From Actinomycetes bacterium (lineage in GTDB: Bacteria > Actinomycetota > Actinomycetes > Actinomycetales > Dermabacteraceae), in contig JAEWEZ010000166.1 of the NCBI GenBank assembly GCA_023389045.1, positions 1-23,701 of the forward strand: DNA of 23,701 nucleotides. Direction: 5' to 3'. The notes below the pieces were generated by a model. It had not been told where the DNA came from. It saw only the letters and a program-made list of their open reading frames with translations, and did no database searches. Of this stretch, positions 14,335 to 21,613 are shown piece after piece. A program made the translations under genes and the position numbers. How positions within the stretch are numbered: the first letter of the stretch is position 1; the number at the start of each line of letters is the position of its first letter.

Positions 14335-15078
14335 TCACAGCAGACGCTGCGGCGGCTGAAGCACCGTCGGCCCCTCCACCCCCACGCGCCCCACAGCGGG
14401 ATCCACTTCCTGCAACTCCAGAGCGTCTTCGGGAACAAGGTGCGTATCGTCCGCGATCCAGGCCTGTGCTTCCCGGGCGTCACTCATGGCGGTATCGAGC
14501 CAGGAATCCACGACCTCGCGGCGCAGCATCACCGGGGCGCGGTCGTGGATATCGCCCAGAACATCACCGGCTTGACGGGTGATGACGGTAGCGGTGAGGA
14601 GATAGCCGCCATCGGGGCTCGCCGCGGGGCCGGTATGCCCGCCGGGGCCGCGCCACCAGGTCACGAGCGCGGCGGTGAGCAGGGCGGAGCCATCGGCGGG
14701 GCGGATGAAGAACGGTTGCTTCGCGCCGGAGTCGGTGCGCTTCCACTCGAAGTAGCCGTCCATCGGGATCAGCGCACGGTATTTCCCGAGGCAGCCGCGG
14801 AAGCTCGGCTTCTCGATGAGTGTTTCGCGGCGCGCATTGAAGGTGCGGGAACCAAAAGCGAGGTCCTGGGCGAAGGGTGGTAGTAGCCCCCAGCGGGCGG
14901 TACGCAGAGCGCGCAACACCGCCCCGGATTCCTTGTCGACCGATTCGGTGACGACATGGATCGGGACGGTGGGCGGGATGTTCCAGCGGGGCTGGGCATG
15001 CGGATCGCTCAGATCCTCGGCGCCAAGGTCTTCACACAGCGGCGTGAGATCTCGGAAGAGAGCGAAACGTCCGCACAT
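14335..15078 (-). CDS. SRAP family protein (YedK/HMCES type), abasic-site DNA-protein crosslinker
   Basis: 247 residues. It begins MCGRF, so after Met removal Cys2 becomes the N-terminal catalytic cysteine. The other active-site positions are visible: Asn81 in FNARRETL, Glu111 in MDGYFEWKR and His178 in IHDRAPVML, plus RWNIPPT near 31-37. The family forms a thiazolidine crosslink with abasic sites in single-stranded DNA and protects them. The ribosome-binding site GGGAG lies about 6 nt before the ATG. It sits 23 bp downstream of the BrkB-family gene on the same strand, probably in one transcript. No LexA-like box was recognised upstream. Confidence 0.94.
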   Translation of the reverse strand: MCGRFALFRDLTPLCEDLGAEDLSDPHAQPRWNIPPTVPIHVVTESVDKESGAVLRALRTARWGLLPPFAQDLAFGSRTFNARRETLIEKPSFRGCLGKYRALIPMDGYFEWKRTDSGAKQPFFIRPADGSALLTAALVTWWRGPGGHTGPAASPDGGYLLTATVITRQAGDVLGDIHDRAPVMLRREVVDSWLDTAMSDAREAQAWIADDTHLVPEDALELQEVDPAVGRVGVEGPTVLQPPQRLL

Positions 15079-15101
15079 GCCAGCTCCCGGGCCTGCTCGT
15101 A

Positions 15102-16289
15102 TCAGTCCTTGGCGTTCTCGTCCGTCGAGACTTCAGCGTCGCTCGTGACGTCGGCGTCGTCGGAGTCCTTCGCCTCATCAGCGTCCATCGCATCTTCGTC
15201 GGCGCGGGGCTCCAGACGATGCTCGGGCGCCACATGCGCCTCACCGCTGCGGTGCAGATTGCGCAGACGGATATCGCGGCCCTCGTCGATCAGCTGCTCA
15301 CGCTTCTCCTCGGCCTTCTTCACGCCGGAATCATCACGCATCGGCAGGGTCAGGGACTCCTCAGCCGGCATGCCGGTTTCGAGTTCGCGGGCGCGCTGGT
15401 ACTCGGCGTCCACCTCGGCACCCATGATGATCACGATGTTCATCACCCACAGGGCGAAGAGGATCGCCATCACACCACCGATAGCGCCGTAGCTGGAGTA
15501 GCTGGCGATGGTGGTCATGTAGATGGAGACGGCCACAGCCGCCAGGGCGATGCCCACGATCGCGAAAACGCCACCGGGGGAGATCAGACGGAAGGGCTTC
15601 TCCACATTCGGGGCGCCCCAGTACAGCACCGAGACCAGAGCGAAGGCGAGAACCAGAATCACCGGCCACTTCACCCAGGCCCAGATCGGCAGGAAGGAGT
15701 TGGTCAGGAAGGCGAGCAGGCCCTCAGCGCCGAGCGGCTGTGCGATTGGCCCGAGCAGACCTTCGACGATGCTCTGGTTCAGCAGGATCGAGACCATGAT
15801 CGCGAGGATTCCGAGGATCAGCATCAGGGTGATGCCGAGCATCCCGAGGTTCAGGCGAACCGGGCCGCGGCCCTCTTCCACCTCATAAATGTGGTTGGCG
15901 ACGCGGCCGTAGGCCTTCACATAGGCCGAGGCCGACCACAGGGCGGTGCCGATACCGATGATCAGCGCGACGGTGCCGCCGGTGGAGGAACCGAGCAGGG
16001 AGTCCAGGGTCGAGTCGATCGCGTCCCCGGCACCCACGCCGCTGCCGGCCACCGCATCCTTGATGAGCGCGGCGAGCTGATCCTTGATCCCGGAGAGCAG
16101 CAGTGTGGCCAGGGAGAACAGGGCCAGCAGGGTCGGTGCAATCGAGAGCACCATGAAGTAGGTCAGCTTGGCGGCCTGGTCAGTTCCCCCGTCACGGGTG
16201 AACTCGGCCAGCACGCGCTTGGCCATGTACTTCAGGGTGGGCGCACTAGGGCGCTTGGTCTCGTCGGTGGTGGCGGAGGAATCGGCCAT
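15102..16289 (-). CDS. YihY/BrkB family integral membrane protein
   Basis: 395 residues; AGGAG lies about 9 nt before the ATG. Six membrane helices are visible (about 44-66, 105-125, 148-172, 205-225, 238-262, 268-290). Family hallmarks include AAKLTYFMVLSIAPTLLAL, NHIYEVEEGRGPVRLNLGM, VLYWGAPN, and SYGAIGGVMAILFALWVMNI ending in a GAEVDAE tail. A long charged C-terminal tail follows (about 300-395), strongly acidic over its last 40 residues (DEDAMDADEAKDSDDADV). The family was once called ribonuclease BN in error; its function is unknown. It shares a strand with the SRAP gene. Confidence 0.92.
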   Translation of the reverse strand: MADSSATTDETKRPSAPTLKYMAKRVLAEFTRDGGTDQAAKLTYFMVLSIAPTLLALFSLATLLLSGIKDQLAALIKDAVAGSGVGAGDAIDSTLDSLLGSSTGGTVALIIGIGTALWSASAYVKAYGRVANHIYEVEEGRGPVRLNLGMLGITLMLILGILAIMVSILLNQSIVEGLLGPIAQPLGAEGLLAFLTNSFLPIWAWVKWPVILVLAFALVSVLYWGAPNVEKPFRLISPGGVFAIVGIALAAVAVSIYMTTIASYSSYGAIGGVMAILFALWVMNIVIIMGAEVDAEYQRARELETGMPAEESLTLPMRDDSGVKKAEEKREQLIDEGRDIRLRNLHRSGEAHVAPEHRLEPRADEDAMDADEAKDSDDADVTSDAEVSTDENAKD

Positions 16290-16621
16290 CTCGGAGGGCT
16301 CCTGCTCGCGATGCGGGTGGGAAAAAGGGAGGGCCGACGGGGTGGTGTCGGACCGTCGGGCTCATAATCGCATGAGGAATGGCTCTTCGCGCACGGTGGG
16401 ATGCGTGCATGTGAGGGATTCGCGCGGCTCGGGGCAGGGAATGCCGTGCACCGTCGCCATTGGGGAGGAACCGTAACGCAGGTTTTCCACAGCGATATCC
16501 ACAGTTGTCCACATTCTCCACAGGGCTCCTCGCGTAAGGCCCACTTCTCTCTACCGTGATCGCAGCGGCGCAGGCGCCCAGCCCGCCCGTATGACGACCA
16601 CAACGGGACGGGAGGATGGCT
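16290..16621. promoter_or_regulatory. Divergent promoter region of the BrkB-family gene and the tad operon
   Basis: About 330 bp with no convincing gene. It contains an inverted repeat CCGACGG/CCGTCGG (16334-16340, 16353-16359) in the leader side of the BrkB-family gene, and four DnaA-box-like 9-mers (listed separately). A possible tad -10 element is TACCGT (16552-16557). GGGAGG (16610-16615) is the ribosome-binding site for tadA. Confidence 0.5.
16483..16522 (+). promoter_or_regulatory. Array of four DnaA-box-like 9-mers upstream of tadA
   Basis: TTTTCCACA (16483-16491), ATATCCACA (16495-16503), TTGTCCACA (16505-16513) and TTCTCCACA (16514-16522) are all in the same direction, with starts 12, 10 and 9 bp apart. 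TTGTCCACA is the high-GC actinobacterial DnaA-box form; the others differ from TTATCCACA at one position (ATATCCACA at two). The array ends 99 nt before the tadA GTG. Confidence 0.65.
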
Positions 16622-17854
16622 GTGGACGCCATCGGCTTGATCGAAGCGGAATCACGCGAACTGATTCGCCGCCGTGGGCTCGACGCCCGCGCCGACGATC
16701 TCGAACCGCTGATCCGCGAGGTACTTGCCGACTACGACCGGCGCGCCGCCGGCGGAGCCGTGCCGTTCCTCCCCGATGAAGACGCTGCCCTGGCAGAGGT
16801 CTCGGCACGCATCGTCGGTTTTGGCCCCCTGCAAGAGCTCCTGGACGACCCGACGATCGAAGAGATCTGGCTGAACTCACCCACCCAGGTGTTCATCGCC
16901 CGGGACGGCCGCAGCGAACTCACCCCCATCGTGCTGGAGGACCACGAAGTGCGCGGCATCGTGGAGCGGATGCTGCTCAGCTCCGGCCGGCGCCTGGACC
17001 TCTCCACTCCCTTTGTTGACGCACTCCTGCCCGACGGGTCCCGGCTGCATGTCGTGATCCCGTCGGTGACGCGCCGCCACTGGGCCGTCAACATCCGCAA
17101 ATTCGTTGCCAAAGCCCACGACCTGCACGACCTCGTTACCCTCGGCTCTCTCACCCCGCAGGCAGCAGCTTTCCTGGACGCAGCCGTCGCCGCAGGGCTG
17201 AACGTCGTCGCCTCCGGGGCGACCGGGGCCGGGAAAACTACGCTGCTGCGCTGCCTCGCCGCCTCCGTCGGGGCCCGTGAACGCGTTGTCACCATCGAAG
17301 AAGTCTTTGAACTCGACCTGGGGCTCCGTGACGTCGTTGCCATGCAGACCCGCCAGGCAAACCTCGAAGGAAGCGGCGAAATCAGCATGCGTCGCCTCGT
17401 CAAGGAAGCCCTGCGAATGCGCCCGAGCCGGATCATCGTCGGCGAGGTCCGAGAATCCGAAGCCCTCGACATGCTGATCGCCCTCAACAGCGGCCTGCCC
17501 GGGCTGTGCAGTATCCACGCCAACTCGGCACGCGACGCCGTCACCAAACTGTGCACACTGCCGCTGCTCGCCGGTGAGAACGTCTCCAGCCGCTTCGTGG
17601 TTCCCACCGTGGCCAGTGCGATTGATCTAGTCGTGCACCTCGACATCGAGGCCGATGGCAACCGCAGCGTCCGCGAGATCGTCGCGCTGCCCGGCCGAGT
17701 CGAAGACGACGTGATCGAGGTGGCAGATCTCTTCGTGCGCCGCGGTGGCCGTCTTGAACGCGCCGGTGGGCATCCGCCGCACCGGGAACGTTTCGCACGC
17801 GCCGGATTCGACCTGGTTGCGCTGCTCGGTGATCCACAGGAGAGCGCAGCATGA
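16622..17854 (+). CDS. tadA: TadA/CpaF-type secretion ATPase of the Tad pilus
   Basis: 410 residues from the GTG at 16622, which lies 6 nt after GGGAGG; the ATG at 16616 directly abuts that site and is a poor start. The N-terminal helical part (1-60) leads to the conserved FGPLQELLDDPTIEEIWLNS. Walker A is GATGAGKTT (about 199-207), the Asp box follows (VVTIEEVFELDL), Walker B is RIIVGEVRESEALDML, and the His box is LCSIHANSARDAV. This is the hexameric motor that powers pilus assembly from the cytoplasmic face. It overlaps tadB by ATGA and leads a six- to seven-gene operon. Confidence 0.95.
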   Translation: MDAIGLIEAESRELIRRRGLDARADDLEPLIREVLADYDRRAAGGAVPFLPDEDAALAEVSARIVGFGPLQELLDDPTIEEIWLNSPTQVFIARDGRSELTPIVLEDHEVRGIVERMLLSSGRRLDLSTPFVDALLPDGSRLHVVIPSVTRRHWAVNIRKFVAKAHDLHDLVTLGSLTPQAAAFLDAAVAAGLNVVASGATGAGKTTLLRCLAASVGARERVVTIEEVFELDLGLRDVVAMQTRQANLEGSGEISMRRLVKEALRMRPSRIIVGEVRESEALDMLIALNSGLPGLCSIHANSARDAVTKLCTLPLLAGENVSSRFVVPTVASAIDLVVHLDIEADGNRSVREIVALPGRVEDDVIEVADLFVRRGGRLERAGGHPPHRERFARAGFDLVALLGDPQESAA

Positions 17855-18726
17855 CCGACGGCGCCGTGGTCGGCCTCGTTCTCGGGCTTGGCCTGCTCAT
17901 GATCTGGTGGTCCGCCTGGGAAGTGGAGGGCGCGGCCCCACGCACCGGTGGGCCTCTGGGGCGGTTCCTCGAGCGCCTGCGTGAAGACCTCGTGCGGGTG
18001 GGGCTCGGCACTGTTCCACCGGCTGCTGTTCCACTGGTCAGTGCCGGGTTGGGGCTACTGGTGGCGCTCATCCTGTGGGCGGTGAGCACCGCGCTCGTGC
18101 CCTCTGCGGCTCTCGGCGTGGTCGCGACCGTCGCCCCCTTTTTCGTGCTGCGGGCACTCGCCCGGCATCGCACCGAACAGCTGCGTGATGTCTGGCCCGA
18201 AGCAGTCGATCACATCAGTTCCGCTGTCCGTGCCGGCCTCTCCCTCCCGGAAGCTCTCGCCCAGCTCGCGGACCGTGGCCCCGAGGCACTCCGGCCGGCT
18301 TTCGCCGAGTTTGCCCGCGACTACCGAGCCAGTGGCGACTTCGGCACCTCCCTCGATCGCCTCAAAGACCGCCTGGCTGATCCGGTGGGGGACCGGATCG
18401 TCGAGGCACTGCGTATCACCCGCGAAGTGGGCGGCACCGACCTGGGTGTTCTCCTCCGCACCCTCTCCGCTTTCCTCCGCGAAGATGCCCGCACCCGCTC
18501 CGAAATCGAGGCGCGCCAGTCCTGGACGGTCAACGCGGCCCGCATGGCTCTCGTCGCCCCATGGATTGTGCTTGCCCTCATGTCCACCCGGCCTCAGGCC
18601 GCGGAGGCTTACGACACCCCCGCCGGCTTCATGCTGATCCTCGGCGGGGCAGTGGTCTCGGTCGTCGCCTACCGGGTCATGATGCTCATCGCGCGCCTTC
18701 CGCAGGACGAGAGGGTGCTGCGATGA
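17851..18726 (+). CDS. tadB: TadB-like inner-membrane platform protein (type II secretion F domain)
   Basis: 291 residues with an AGGAG about 8 nt upstream and ATGA overlaps at both ends. It has N-terminal hydrophobic segments (about 5-22, 55-70, 76-95), then a cytoplasmic T2SSF helical domain (about 110-225: VWPEAVDHISSAVRAGLSLP, then EALRITREVGGTDLGVLL), and two C-terminal membrane helices (about 230-245, 257-280). This is the TadB layout. It should form the membrane platform with TadC and be driven by TadA. Confidence 0.92.
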   Translation: MTDGAVVGLVLGLGLLMIWWSAWEVEGAAPRTGGPLGRFLERLREDLVRVGLGTVPPAAVPLVSAGLGLLVALILWAVSTALVPSAALGVVATVAPFFVLRALARHRTEQLRDVWPEAVDHISSAVRAGLSLPEALAQLADRGPEALRPAFAEFARDYRASGDFGTSLDRLKDRLADPVGDRIVEALRITREVGGTDLGVLLRTLSAFLREDARTRSEIEARQSWTVNAARMALVAPWIVLALMSTRPQAAEAYDTPAGFMLILGGAVVSVVAYRVMMLIARLPQDERVLR

Positions 18727-19667
18727 GCCTTTCACTTCCCGTGATGATTGGTGCCCTTCTGGGTGGCGCACTGGGTATTGGCCTGCTCCTCATCGCCTTC
18801 TCCACCCCGTGGCTGCGCCGCGTCAACATTGAGCAGCGCATCGATCCCTATCTGCGGCGGGAACGCGAAAGCACCCTCTTCGATGCGCCGCGCCCGCAGG
18901 GACGTTTCGAGGTGCTCCTCGGACTGCTCGCCCGACCGATGGCGCGGCGGGGCATCGGGTTTCTCGAGCGCCTGACCGGCGGGCGAGAACAACTCGAGCG
19001 CCGTTTGCGCCTGGCTGGCCGCCGCAGCGGGGCCGACGCCTTCCGCATCGAACAGGTGCTGTACGGGATTGCCGGTGCTGCCGCCGGATTCGCGATTGCC
19101 GTCGCCGCCGTCACCATGCGCGGCACCAGCCCGGTCATGGGGCTCGCCATCGTGCTCCTCTGCGGCCTCAGCGGGGTGCTTCTTCGCGACTACCTGCTCG
19201 GACGAGAGATCACCCGTCGTGCCTCCCGGATGGCACGGGAGTTTCCGACGGTGGCTGACCTCCTTGCGCTCGCCGTTGCAGCGGGGGAGAGCCCCATCGG
19301 CGCGATGGAGCGGGTGGCGCGGTCCTCCCGCGGTGAACTCCCCGCCGAACTCGGGGCGACCGTGGCAGAAATCCGGGCCGGCGCCACTGCCTCGCAGGCA
19401 CTCGCCACCCTGGGCAGCCGCGCGCCCCTGGATGCGATCGGGCGTTTCGGAGAGGGGCTCGCGGTCGCGATTGAACGCGGAACGCCCTTGGCGGAAGTGC
19501 TTCGCGCCCAGGCGCAGGACGCCCGGGAAGCCTCCAAACGTGAACTGATGGAGATCGCCGGGCGTAGAGAAAGCCTGATGCTCATCCCCATCGTCTTCGG
19601 GGTTCTGCCGCTCGTGATCCTCTTTGCGATCTTCCCCGGTCTCGCGGTGTTGGAGATCAGCCTGTGA
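18723..19667 (+). CDS. tadC: TadC-like inner-membrane platform protein (type II secretion F domain)
   Basis: 314 residues from the ATG at 18723 that overlaps the tadB stop; the frame is open further upstream but only as a shadow of tadB. It has an N-terminal helix (about 6-24), a linker with an ERLTGGREQLERRLRLAG segment, two helices (about 115-160), a T2SSF domain (about 170-280: REFPTVADLLALAVAAGESP), and a C-terminal helix (about 285-310, LMLIPIVFGVLPLVILFAIF). It partners TadB. A 68-bp gap separates it from the pilin-like gene. Confidence 0.92.
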   Translation: MSLSLPVMIGALLGGALGIGLLLIAFSTPWLRRVNIEQRIDPYLRRERESTLFDAPRPQGRFEVLLGLLARPMARRGIGFLERLTGGREQLERRLRLAGRRSGADAFRIEQVLYGIAGAAAGFAIAVAAVTMRGTSPVMGLAIVLLCGLSGVLLRDYLLGREITRRASRMAREFPTVADLLALAVAAGESPIGAMERVARSSRGELPAELGATVAEIRAGATASQALATLGSRAPLDAIGRFGEGLAVAIERGTPLAEVLRAQAQDAREASKRELMEIAGRRESLMLIPIVFGVLPLVILFAIFPGLAVLEISL

Positions 19668-19735
19668 AAGCCCCGTAGACGCCAGCCCCTTGAACCATGC
19701 ATGACACCGATACGACAGGAACAAAGGAGAACACC

Positions 19736-20014
19736 ATGTCGATTCACCGCAACCGCCTGAACCGTGGCGCAACGTGCACCCGCATCGAAAACCTGAGCGG
19801 CCCCGCGCAGGAGAACTCCCGTGCCCCCTGGCCGGCCCGCCTCCGCCAGGCCGTGCTTCACCGCCTGCACAGCGACCAGGGCGATGTTCCCGGCTGGGTG
19901 CTCATTACCTTGATGACCAGTGCGATCGTGGTGGGGCTGTGGGCCGTGGCCTCCGAACAGATCCTGCAGCTCTTCAACAACGCGATGGCGCCCTTCCTGG
20001 AAGGGAAGAAGTGA
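19736..20014 (+). CDS. Small Flp-like pilin or pilus-associated protein
   Basis: 92 residues from the ATG at 19736, which has AAAGGAGA at 19723-19730; an ATG at 19697 lacks a ribosome-binding site. A 50-residue polar N-terminus is followed by one hydrophobic helix (VLITLMTSAIVVGLWAVA) and a short amphipathic tail. Position between tadC and tadE is that of the Flp pilin, and a prepilin-like Gly precedes the helix (HSDQG|DVPGW). However, Trp rather than Glu is at the fifth position and Tyr is not at the sixth, so prepilin-peptidase processing is uncertain. From memory, similar GDVPGWV proteins occur in other Micrococcales tad loci. The stop overlaps the next start (GTGA). Confidence 0.75.
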   Translation: MSIHRNRLNRGATCTRIENLSGPAQENSRAPWPARLRQAVLHRLHSDQGDVPGWVLITLMTSAIVVGLWAVASEQILQLFNNAMAPFLEGKK

Positions 20015-20448
20015 GCCCTGCCGCCCTGAGGCGACGGCTGCGGGATGACCGTGGCTCCGTGGTCATCGAGTTCCCGCTGGTTGCGGCGCTGATCATGCTG
20101 ATCGCCGTGACCGTGATCCAGGCCGCGGTGATCGTGCATACCCGCAACATGCTCACCGACGCCGCCGTGCAGGGCGCCCACCATGCGGCGCGGATCGGAG
20201 CAGAACCGTCCGACGGGGCGAGTCGCACGCAACGTCTCATTGAGCAGCGGTTCGGAAGCGGCTTCGAGGTGGAGACCGATGCCCGGGTGGACAACGGCGT
20301 GGTCACCGTGACCGTGACCGCGCCTCTGCCGCTGGTCGGTCTGATCGGCCCCAGCCGCACCCTGGTGGTTGATGGGCGCGCGCTGGATGAAAAGTCCTGG
20401 GATGACTCCGTGTACCTGCCCGAAACGGAGGAGGAGGGGCAGCCATGA
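20011..20448 (+). CDS. TadE-like minor pseudopilin
   Basis: 145 residues from the GTG at 20011, preceded by AAGGGAAGAA and overlapping the previous stop (GTGA). A short basic leader ends RDDRG, followed by SVVIEF: Gly before the cut, Glu at +5 and Phe at +6, the canonical Tad prepilin signature. The helix VAALIMLIAVTVIQAAVIVH follows, then a beta-rich extracellular region. TadE proteins are minor pilus subunits processed by TadV. The gene ends with ATGA overlap into a second pseudopilin gene. Confidence 0.88.
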   Translation: MSPAALRRRLRDDRGSVVIEFPLVAALIMLIAVTVIQAAVIVHTRNMLTDAAVQGAHHAARIGAEPSDGASRTQRLIEQRFGSGFEVETDARVDNGVVTVTVTAPLPLVGLIGPSRTLVVDGRALDEKSWDDSVYLPETEEEGQP

Positions 20449-20927
20449 CGGGCCAGAGGTCTGGGACTGTGCACGACCGCCGCGCGGGCTCTGCCTGGAA
20501 GCGGTGCGCCGAGGATGAGGGCAACACCCTGGTGGAGTTCGTGGTCCTTGCGGTGGCGCTCCTCGTTCCCTGCCTCTATCTCGTTCTCACGCTCGGATCA
20601 GTGCAATCGGCCGTTTTCGCCGCAGATGTGATCGCGCGAGACACCGCCCGTATCTACTCCATGGAGGGGGATGACAAGGTGGCTGCTGAACGCAGCAGGG
20701 CCCATGCCGAGATGGTCCTCGCCGATTTCGATCTCGACGCCGGGGACGTTCTCGACGTGACCTGTTCAGAGACTCCCTGCGCGAGCCCCGGCGCCACGAT
20801 CACCGCTCGTGTACGCATTCCCGTGCAGGTGCCCGGAGTGGGGCCTGTGCTGGGTGAGGCCGGCCCGGTATCCGTCGGCTCCCAACAGACCATCCGGGTC
20901 GATGAACATCGCGGAGCGCGCCCATGA
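20445..20927 (+). CDS. Second TadE-like minor pseudopilin
   Basis: 160 residues. The ATG overlaps the previous stop and follows a strong GGAGGAGG. A leader of about 27 residues ends EDEG, followed by NTLVEF, again with Glu at +5 and Phe at +6, and a helix VVLAVALLVPCLYLVLTLGS. The extracellular part contains two nearby cysteines (VTCSETPCAS) that may form a disulfide. Two divergent TadE-like proteins plus a TadG-like protein is the usual actinobacterial minor-subunit set. Its last codons lie in a 24-bp tandem repeat shared with the start of the next gene. Confidence 0.87.
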   Translation: MTGQRSGTVHDRRAGSAWKRCAEDEGNTLVEFVVLAVALLVPCLYLVLTLGSVQSAVFAADVIARDTARIYSMEGDDKVAAERSRAHAEMVLADFDLDAGDVLDVTCSETPCASPGATITARVRIPVQVPGVGPVLGEAGPVSVGSQQTIRVDEHRGARP

Positions 20928-20958
20928 GTACAGCGCGGAGCGCGCCCATGAGTACATC
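20911..20958 (+). repeat. 24-bp tandem duplication of a translation initiation region
   Basis: Units 20911-20934 and 20935-20958 match at 23 of 24 positions. Each unit carries GGAG, a 7-nt spacer and ATGAGTACA. Because 24 is divisible by 3, the two ATGs (20924, 20948) are in the same frame; a third in-frame ATG is at 20963. The first copy also contains the TGA of the upstream gene. Confidence 0.9.
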
Positions 20959-21505
20959 GCGCATGAGCACCGGGCCGGCACGCGTAGCAGATGGCCCGTG
21001 CCCTTCGCCGGAGCCAACGGAGGGGCGCCAAAGCCGTGTCCATGAACGTGAACGCCGTACCCGGTTAGGGGAGAGGCTCCGCGAGGATGCCGGCACACTC
21101 ACCGTGCTCATCATCGGAGTACTCGTCGTGATCCTGATGGTGATCGGGATGGGGACCGCCGTGACCGGTGTGAACCTGGAACGCAATGGCCTGCAGCACT
21201 GCGCCGATGCCGCTGCGCTCGCCGCCTCCCAGGCCCTCGACTCCGACCCGCTGTATGCCGAGCGCACCGGACGCTCCGTGAATCCGGAACTGGCCCGGCA
21301 ACGCGTCGTGGAGTACCTGCGCGATTCCCCCGACCCGTCCGCGCGCCTAGAGAACCTTCGCATCGGGGAGATCACCGTGGGTGCTGATGGCACGGTCACG
21401 GTGGAGCTACAGGCGCAGACGCATCCGCCGCTCGTCGGCTGGTTTACCCGGGGTGCGCGCAGCCCCATCCCCTTGCGGGTGGTGGGAGAGGCACGCGCCG
21501 AGTAA
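20924..21505 (+). CDS. TadG/Rv3654c-like pilus-locus protein
   Basis: 193 residues from the ATG at 20924 (ATGA overlap); ATG 20948 is equally well equipped and would give 185 residues. A polar, Arg-rich N-terminus of about 50 residues is followed by REDAG and a helix TLTVLIIGVLVVILMVIGMG. The typical Tad-domain segment GLQHCADAAALAASQAL comes next, then a beta-rich end. There is no Glu at +5, so it resembles the TadE-like proteins of helicase/secretion neighbourhoods (Rv3654c type) and TadG rather than a cleaved pseudopilin. It is the last gene of the tad operon. Confidence 0.85.
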   Translation: MSTARSAPMSTSRMSTGPARVADGPCPSPEPTEGRQSRVHERERRTRLGERLREDAGTLTVLIIGVLVVILMVIGMGTAVTGVNLERNGLQHCADAAALAASQALDSDPLYAERTGRSVNPELARQRVVEYLRDSPDPSARLENLRIGEITVGADGTVTVELQAQTHPPLVGWFTRGARSPIPLRVVGEARAE

Positions 21506-21576
21506 ATCCCGGGGAGGGGAGTGCGGGGTTCGTCGCTGCGTGAGTATTCGCACCGCACCGTATCTGCCTGCGCGCG

Positions 21577-21590
21577 GAGCCTCGCGGCTC
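21577..21590 (+). terminator. Short hairpin after the tad operon
   Basis: GAGCC-TCGC-GGCTC forms a 5-bp stem with a 4-nt loop, between the tad operon and prfB. The stem is short and lacks a T-tract, so termination is uncertain. TAGACT (21600-21605) just after it may be the prfB -10 element. Confidence 0.3.
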
Positions 21591-21613
21591 GGTCTGCCGT
21601 AGACTCGTGCCTC

